Positions 7,446-11,600 of a DNA stretch of 11,600 nucleotides are shown here, one piece after another. This DNA comes from JBCDHN01 sp964351855 (GTDB lineage: Bacteria > Verrucomicrobiota > Verrucomicrobiia > Verrucomicrobiales > DEV007), in NCBI GenBank assembly GCA_964351855.1, contig CAYGQD010000225.1, forward strand, positions 1 through 11,600, given 5' to 3'. A program made the position numbers and the translations under genes. The number at the start of each line of letters is the position of its first letter. Positions within the stretch are counted from its first letter, which is position 1. Below the pieces are notes generated by a model, which was given only the letters and a program-made list of their open reading frames with translations, had not been told where the DNA came from and did not search any database.

Positions 7446-9272
7446 ATGATCGGTTTTATGCCCGTCATTTCTCCCCAAGAAGCTTCATCCACTTACGACG
7501 TCGTCATCGTTGGATCTGGAGCTGGTGGAGGCCAGGTGGCTTATTTGCTGGCGATGGAGGGCGCCAAGGTTCTCGTGCTCGAAGCCGGGCGGTCTTTTGA
7601 TCCGGTTCGTGAGACAGCAATGTTTCACACGCCGAACCAGGCACCGCTTCGGGCGATGGCGACGCCAGATAAGCAGTATGGCTTCTACGATGCGTCGGTC
7701 GCTTCCGGCTGGGAGATTCCGGGCGAGCCTTACACGAACGCTTCCAACGCCGAGAAACGGAACTTCGCCTGGTGGCGTCAGCGGATGATGGGGGGACGGA
7801 CGAATCATTGGGGCCGGGTTTCCTTGCGCAACGGACCCTACGATTTTGAGACGAAAACGCGGCAGGGCGTCGGGTTCGACTGGCCGATCGGTTACGACGA
7901 TTTGGCGCCCTACTATGATGAGGCGGAGATGCTGGCGGGGATTTTCGGAGCGAACGAAGGGATCGAGAATTCGCCGGACTCATCGCCGGGAGTGCTGCTC
8001 CCGCCGCCGAAATTTCGGGCGGGCGAACTCCTCGCGAAAGAGCGCGCCAAGAAGCTGGGCATCGCGGTGGTGCCGGTTCACCGCGCGGTGTTGACCAAGA
8101 CCCAGGACGCGGATCGGATTCCGGCGAAACTCCATCCCGGCAATCCGAAAGCGCAGCAGTTGTTGGCCGAGAATATGCGGATGCGGGCGAAGTGTTTTTT
8201 CGCGACGGACTGTCATCGCGGCTGTTCGATTGGGGCGGCATTTGATTCCACCACGGTTTTGTTGCGTCCGGCGTTACGATCGGGGAACCTGGATATTTTG
8301 CCCAACGCGATGGCCCGGGAGGTGACGGTCAATGACGAGGGCAAAGCCACGGGCGTCACCTTTATCGATAAGGTGGACGGGAAAGAGAACCATGTTTCTG
8401 GTCGGGTGGTGGTTCTGGCAGCCAGCTCCCAGGAATCTGTCCGGTTGCTCTTGAATTCCAAGTCGAACCGATTTCCCGACGGGCTGGGAAACGCGCATGG
8501 AAAGGTGGGGAAATACATCACGGATTCGGTCAGCAGCAGCGTTTCCGCCCAAATCCCCGCGCTGGAAAATTTGCCGATTCACAATGAAGACGGCGTCGTG
8601 GGTCAACAGGCTTACATGCCATTTTGGCTGAGCAAAGACTTACTGGCCGGCAAGCTCGGCTTTTCCGGCGGCTACAAGATGCTGACCGTGAGCGGTCGCA
8701 AGATGCCAAGCCTGAATACGGGGAAGAGTTTTGATCGGTTTTCCAAAGGACAGGGGATCCCTTTTGGGAAGCAACTGAAGGAAGATGCCCGGCGATATTA
8801 CGGCTCGTTTCAAGGCATTGGATCCCAGGGAGCGATGGCGGCGAACGAGGACTGCTACAGCGAGATCGATCCAGGCGTGGTTGATCAGTGGGGGATTCCC
8901 GCGCTGCGATTTCATTGGAAGTTTTCCGATGACGAATTGAAGCAGGTCGCGCATCAGCAGGAGATGATGGCGGCAGTTCTCGAGTCGATGGGCGGTCGGC
9001 TGTCCCGTCCGCCTGAAATCGACAATCCCCTGAAAGCGGTCAAGGAGGCCGGGAAAACGATTCACGAAGTCGGCGGTGCAATCATGGGCGATGATCCCGC
9101 CAAGTCGGTGACGAATCGGTGGTGTCAGGTTTGGGAGACGCCGAATCTGATCGTTGCCGATGGAGCGACGTTTCCAAACACCGCCGACAAAAATCCGACC
9201 CTGACGATCCTGGCGGTGGCATGGCGAGCCGCAGACCGATTGATGGACGAAATGAAGAAAGGAAACCTGTAA
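7446..9272 (+). CDS. GMC-family FAD oxidoreductase, gluconate/glucoside dehydrogenase-type large subunit
   Basis: A 608-residue flavoprotein. The N-terminal Rossmann FAD motif is YDVVIVGSGAGGGQVAYLLAMEGAKVLVLEAG (residues ~17-48). An FAD-domain segment MMGGRTNHWGRVSLR follows at ~115-130. The C-terminal GMC signature HEVGGAIMGDDPAKSV...NLIVADGATFPNTADKNPTLTILAVAWRAAD carries the presumed catalytic pair His540 and Asn583. In this branch (GADH large subunit, glucoside 3-dehydrogenase) a sugar or alcohol is oxidised and electrons pass to a cytochrome or quinone; the substrate cannot be told from sequence. It has no signal peptide. The next gene starts 2 bases after its TAA and encodes a Tat-exported small subunit, suggesting hitch-hiker export as a folded complex. 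ATG 7446 or 7458 could be the start; neither has a good Shine-Dalgarno. A cysteine cluster (AKCFFATDCHRGCSIG) lies mid-protein. Confidence 0.92.
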   Translation: MIGFMPVISPQEASSTYDVVIVGSGAGGGQVAYLLAMEGAKVLVLEAGRSFDPVRETAMFHTPNQAPLRAMATPDKQYGFYDASVASGWEIPGEPYTNASNAEKRNFAWWRQRMMGGRTNHWGRVSLRNGPYDFETKTRQGVGFDWPIGYDDLAPYYDEAEMLAGIFGANEGIENSPDSSPGVLLPPPKFRAGELLAKERAKKLGIAVVPVHRAVLTKTQDADRIPAKLHPGNPKAQQLLAENMRMRAKCFFATDCHRGCSIGAAFDSTTVLLRPALRSGNLDILPNAMAREVTVNDEGKATGVTFIDKVDGKENHVSGRVVVLAASSQESVRLLLNSKSNRFPDGLGNAHGKVGKYITDSVSSSVSAQIPALENLPIHNEDGVVGQQAYMPFWLSKDLLAGKLGFSGGYKMLTVSGRKMPSLNTGKSFDRFSKGQGIPFGKQLKEDARRYYGSFQGIGSQGAMAANEDCYSEIDPGVVDQWGIPALRFHWKFSDDELKQVAHQQEMMAAVLESMGGRLSRPPEIDNPLKAVKEAGKTIHEVGGAIMGDDPAKSVTNRWCQVWETPNLIVADGATFPNTADKNPTLTILAVAWRAADRLMDEMKKGNL

Positions 9273-9274
9273 CC

Positions 9275-9934
9275 ATGACCGAAGCTGATTCCCATCTTCC
9301 ACGAATTGACCGGCGCGTCGCGCTGAAATGGATCACCACGGCAACGGCGGCTTTGCCGATCCTGAGTCTGGACGCGGTTTCCGCCGCCGAAGGCTCCATC
9401 GCTACGGGCAATGGCTACGGACCCGATCCGGATTTGCTCAAGATCTACCAACCCGGCGATCTGTGGCCGCTCACGTTTTCAGATCCGCAGCGCAAACTGG
9501 TGATCGTGCTCAGTGATATCATCATGCCTGCCGACGAGACCTCGCCAAGTGCATCGTCGCAAGGCGTTCACGATTTCATCGACGAGTGGATCAGCTCACC
9601 CTATCCGGGCCAGAAATCGGATCGGAATGCGATTCTCGCGGGTCTGAAGTGGCTCGACGAAGAAGCTCAACGCCGAGGTGCGACCGATTTTCTCGCGCTC
9701 GCCGCAGAGGTGCAATTCGAGATCTGCCAAGAGCTTGCCATTGCGGCGAAAGCGGATCGGAACAAGTCTCCCGGGAGCTTTTTCTACCGGCTGCGAAATC
9801 TGGTGGCAGGCGGCTACTACACGACGCCTGCCGGGATGAAGGACATCGGGTATCGGGGTAACGTTCCGATGGCCGAATGGAAGGGTCCACCTCCTGAGGT
9901 GCTGGAGAAACTGGGGCTCTCACCGCAAGACTAG
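9275..9934 (+). CDS. Gluconate 2-dehydrogenase subunit 3 family protein, Tat-exported
   Basis: A 219-residue protein of the Gluconate_2-dh3 family, the small partner of GMC dehydrogenases. The N-terminus has a twin-arginine motif (DRRVALKW, Arg13-Arg14) followed by a hydrophobic stretch and a likely cut near VSAAEG, so it should be exported folded by Tat. The mature domain shows the family pattern: WPLTFSDPQRKLVIVLSDIIMPADETSPSASSQGVHDFIDEWIS, a helical middle, and SFFYRLRNLVAGGYYTTPAGMKDIGYRGNVPM. It probably stabilises the flavoprotein subunit and carries it through Tat. It starts 2 bases after the TAA of the GMC gene, and the purine-rich AAAGGAAA around 9259-9266 can serve as ribosome-binding site. 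The frame is open further upstream, but those codons lie inside the GMC gene. It ends in TAG. No cytochrome c gene follows. Confidence 0.93.
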   Translation: MTEADSHLPRIDRRVALKWITTATAALPILSLDAVSAAEGSIATGNGYGPDPDLLKIYQPGDLWPLTFSDPQRKLVIVLSDIIMPADETSPSASSQGVHDFIDEWISSPYPGQKSDRNAILAGLKWLDEEAQRRGATDFLALAAEVQFEICQELAIAAKADRNKSPGSFFYRLRNLVAGGYYTTPAGMKDIGYRGNVPMAEWKGPPPEVLEKLGLSPQD

Positions 9935-9946
9935 TTTCCTCAGCGC

Positions 9947-9984
9947 GGCAGGTCTCTGGGAGTTGCGTTTCAGAGAAGACTGCC
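9947..9984. terminator. Imperfect hairpin between the converging oxidoreductase operon and serS
   Basis: GGCAG (9947-9951) pairs with CTGCC (9980-9984) and TCTCTG (9953-9958) with CAGAGA (9971-9976), with a 1-base and a 3-base bulge and a 12-base loop. It begins 12 bases after the stop of the 9275-9934 gene, where a terminator is expected, but no T-run follows, so an intrinsic terminator is only possible. The rest of 9985-10156 contains no supported gene. Confidence 0.3.
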
Positions 9985-10156
9985 GGGATGGATTCGTCTA
10001 ACATATGCCGCTTTTCTTGGGAACCGGATCGCGTAGGTGACGCTGTTCGGTTCGTGTCACGGCAACACTTCACCTCCACCGCCGCCATCGCTTTTCCTAC
10101 CAGGAGAGTTGGAACCACGGAACATGTAGAAACCGGAAAAACCCGAAGGTGGCAAA

Positions 10157-11431
10157 TCAGGAAATCCGATCCGCCCCGAACAATCCCCGCAACGCCTCCG
10201 GAATCTCGATGGATCCATCGGCTTGCTGATAGGTTTCCATCAACGCGACGTAGATTCGGGGTAATGCGGTTCCTGAGCCGTTCAAGGTATGGCAGTTGCG
10301 GTTCTTTCCGTCTTCGTCTTTGAAACGGAGGTTCATGCGGCGGGCCTGATAGTCGAGGAAATTGCTGCAGCTGGAAACTTCGAGGTAGGCGTTTTGGCCG
10401 GGGGCCCAGACTTCGATGTCGTAGGTTTTGGCCGAGCCGAAACCGATGTCACCAGTGCAAAGTTCAATGACGCGATAGTGGAGACCGAGCAACTGGAGCA
10501 CTTTTTCCGCTTCCGAGGTCAATTCTTCTAAGGCGGCGAAGGACTTTTCCGGATGAACGATGCGAACGAGCTCCACTTTATCGAATTGGTGCATCCGGAT
10601 CAGTCCGCGGTTTTCGCGACCGGCCGCTCCCGCTTCGCGGCGAAAACAGGGCGTGTAGGCAGTCGCCTTGATCGGCAATTCCTCCTCTTTCAGGATCATT
10701 TCACGCCACAAGTTGGTCACCGGAACCTCCGCTGTCGGAGCCAGGAAGAATTTGTTGTCCTCGATGCCATACATGTCGTCTTCGAACTTTGGCAGCTGGG
10801 TGGTGCCGAACATGCAATCCCGGTTCACAATGAACGGAGGGCTGATTTCGGTATAGCCGTGCTCTCCGGTGTGGAGGTTGAGCATGAAGTTGATGAGTGA
10901 GCGCTCGAGGCGCGCCCCAGCCCCACGGAAGACGGAAAAACCACCGGTGCTGATTTTCGTGCCGGCTTCGAAGTCGAGCATGCCGAGGGTGTTCCCGAGT
11001 TCGAGGTGATCTTTGGGTTCGAAGCCGTCGAACTTCGGCTTCTCGCCCCAGGTGCGGATTTCCGGATTTGCGGTTTCGTCCTGACCGACCGGGCAGTTTT
11101 CGTGAGGCAAATTCGGGATCTGGAGGAGGAGGTCGCGCTGCTTTTCATCGGCGGCGTCCGCGGTTTCTCCGATTTCTTTGATGCGTTCGCCGATCGCCCG
11201 GACCTTTGCTTCGACTTCCGAAGTGTCTTCGCCCTTGCCTTTGAGCTGGCCGATCATCTTGGATTCGCTCTTGCGTTGTCCCTGAAGCTGCTGCTTCTCG
11301 GTTTCGGCAGTCCGCCGGGTTTCGTCACAAGCCAGGACCTCGTCCACCAGCTTCCAGGCGTCTCCGCCCCGAGTTTTGAGGCGCTCTTTGATCATTTCCG
11401 GTTCTGCCCGGACGATGCGAATGTCTAACAT
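10157..11431 (-). CDS. serS: Serine--tRNA ligase (seryl-tRNA synthetase)
   Basis: A 424-residue class II aminoacyl-tRNA synthetase that charges tRNA-Ser with serine (and tRNA-Sec where present). It starts MLDIRIVRAEPEMIKERLKTRG, the expected N-terminus. Residues ~30-105 form the charged helical arm that grips the long variable arm of tRNA-Ser. The catalytic core shows FGTTQLPKFEDDMY, the TAEVP serine-binding motif (233-237), motif 2 with FRREAGAAGRENRGLIRMHQFDKVE (263-287), and motif 3 EVSSCSNFLDYQARR...NGSGTALPRIYVALMETYQ with Arg392. Motif 3 has TALPR where many bacteria have LAVGR, which I take as lineage variation. Length is typical. The frame stays open upstream to 11554, but that extension resembles nothing known and overlaps the leader hairpin. 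It ends in TGA and converges on the oxidoreductase operon. Confidence 0.97.
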   Translation of the reverse strand: MLDIRIVRAEPEMIKERLKTRGGDAWKLVDEVLACDETRRTAETEKQQLQGQRKSESKMIGQLKGKGEDTSEVEAKVRAIGERIKEIGETADAADEKQRDLLLQIPNLPHENCPVGQDETANPEIRTWGEKPKFDGFEPKDHLELGNTLGMLDFEAGTKISTGGFSVFRGAGARLERSLINFMLNLHTGEHGYTEISPPFIVNRDCMFGTTQLPKFEDDMYGIEDNKFFLAPTAEVPVTNLWREMILKEEELPIKATAYTPCFRREAGAAGRENRGLIRMHQFDKVELVRIVHPEKSFAALEELTSEAEKVLQLLGLHYRVIELCTGDIGFGSAKTYDIEVWAPGQNAYLEVSSCSNFLDYQARRMNLRFKDEDGKNRNCHTLNGSGTALPRIYVALMETYQQADGSIEIPEALRGLFGADRIS

Positions 11432-11433
11432 GG

Positions 11434-11472
11434 GGCAAACTAGCCACCCTTCCCGGTTTGCCAACCGGGAAG
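11434..11472 (-). promoter_or_regulatory. Structured serS leader with competing pairings
   Basis: A perfect 10-bp inverted repeat (CTTCCCGGTT at 11449-11458, AACCGGGAAG at 11463-11472) with a 4-base loop lies 17 bases upstream of the serS ATG. Read along the transcript, its loop and 3' arm contain GGCAAAC (11462-11456), which is perfectly complementary to GTTTGCC (11440-11434) just before the start codon. The leader could therefore form the 10-bp hairpin, or a 7-bp pairing that masks the start region, or a loop-start contact. The purine run GGGAAGG that might bind the ribosome is partly inside the hairpin. Translational control of serS is an inference. Confidence 0.45.
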
Positions 11473-11600
11473 TCGATTCGGGTGGGATTGGTGCCGATGA
11501 GCACGCCACCGGGCTCGTCCCGATGATTCGCCCGTTCCTCCACCAGACCCGCACTTACCGATGATCGCCACCACCGGAGCAAAGACACGAAGGATCACGA

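Noticed and set aside
7272..7478. Minus-strand 68-residue gene sharing MGLVFG-FPRI with a miaB upstream peptide
   Set aside because: The similarity is the 40-bp DNA repeat read on the other strand; one of its two differences changes a residue, and there is no ribosome-binding site or domain.
9591..10118. Minus-strand 175-residue gene across the end of the small-subunit gene
   Set aside because: It is Arg/Ser/Pro-rich, antisense to a clear Gluconate_2-dh3 gene, and without a family pattern.
11432..11588. Upstream extension of serS or an extra minus-strand gene at 11325-11588
   Set aside because: Residues upstream of MLDIRIV have no resemblance to SerRS, and the 87-residue frame overlaps serS out of phase with no recognisable content.
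11432..11600. T-box riboswitch controlling serS
   Set aside because: Only a GGGTGG word is present. No specifier loop stem, antiterminator or terminator with a T-run can be drawn, and the word is too short to be evidence.

Overview
The window reads like a GC-rich chromosomal segment of a Verrucomicrobiota-type bacterium (or a related member of the PVC group). This assignment is an inference from gene content and style: an exported FG-GAP protein, an exported caspase-like/DUF4384 protein, a large exported TPR-CHAT protein, a GMC oxidoreductase paired with a gluconate-dehydrogenase-type small subunit, and start codons that mostly lack a clear Shine-Dalgarno sequence. There are two housekeeping genes, miaB and serS. 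I see no tRNA, rRNA, CRISPR array, transposase or phage gene.

Layout. 1-332 (-) is the N-terminal part of an exported FG-GAP repeat protein that runs off the left edge. 450-1805 (-) is miaB. Divergent from it, 1968-4100 (+) is a secreted caspase-like (peptidase C14) protein with a C-terminal DUF4384 domain, interrupted by a single in-frame TAG at codon 78. Convergent to that gene, with only 3 bases between the stop codons, 4104-6899 (-) encodes an exported TPR-CHAT protein, also of the caspase fold. 6900-7088 holds a strong inverted repeat. 7089-7323 (+) is the remnant of a secreted protein, frameshifted in a run of five G and cut off where a 40-bp repeat begins. A 38/40-identical copy of that repeat lies at 1820-1859. 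7446-9272 and 9275-9934 (+) form a two-gene oxidoreductase operon (FAD-dependent GMC subunit plus Tat-exported small subunit). 10157-11431 (-) is serS, with a 10-bp hairpin in its leader and a competing pairing next to the start codon.

How the genes relate. The caspase-like and CHAT proteins are both clan CD protease-fold proteins with visible His/Cys dyads and signal peptides, so they may act in the same extracytoplasmic compartment. The amber codon means full-length caspase-like protein is probably not made unless the codon is read through, translation restarts at GTG 2280, or the base is a sequencing error. The GMC/small-subunit pair probably forms a periplasmic sugar or alcohol dehydrogenase, but no cytochrome subunit lies next to it. 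The most notable signals are the amber-interrupted caspase gene facing a CHAT gene, the short dispersed repeat that ends a gene remnant, and the structured serS leader.
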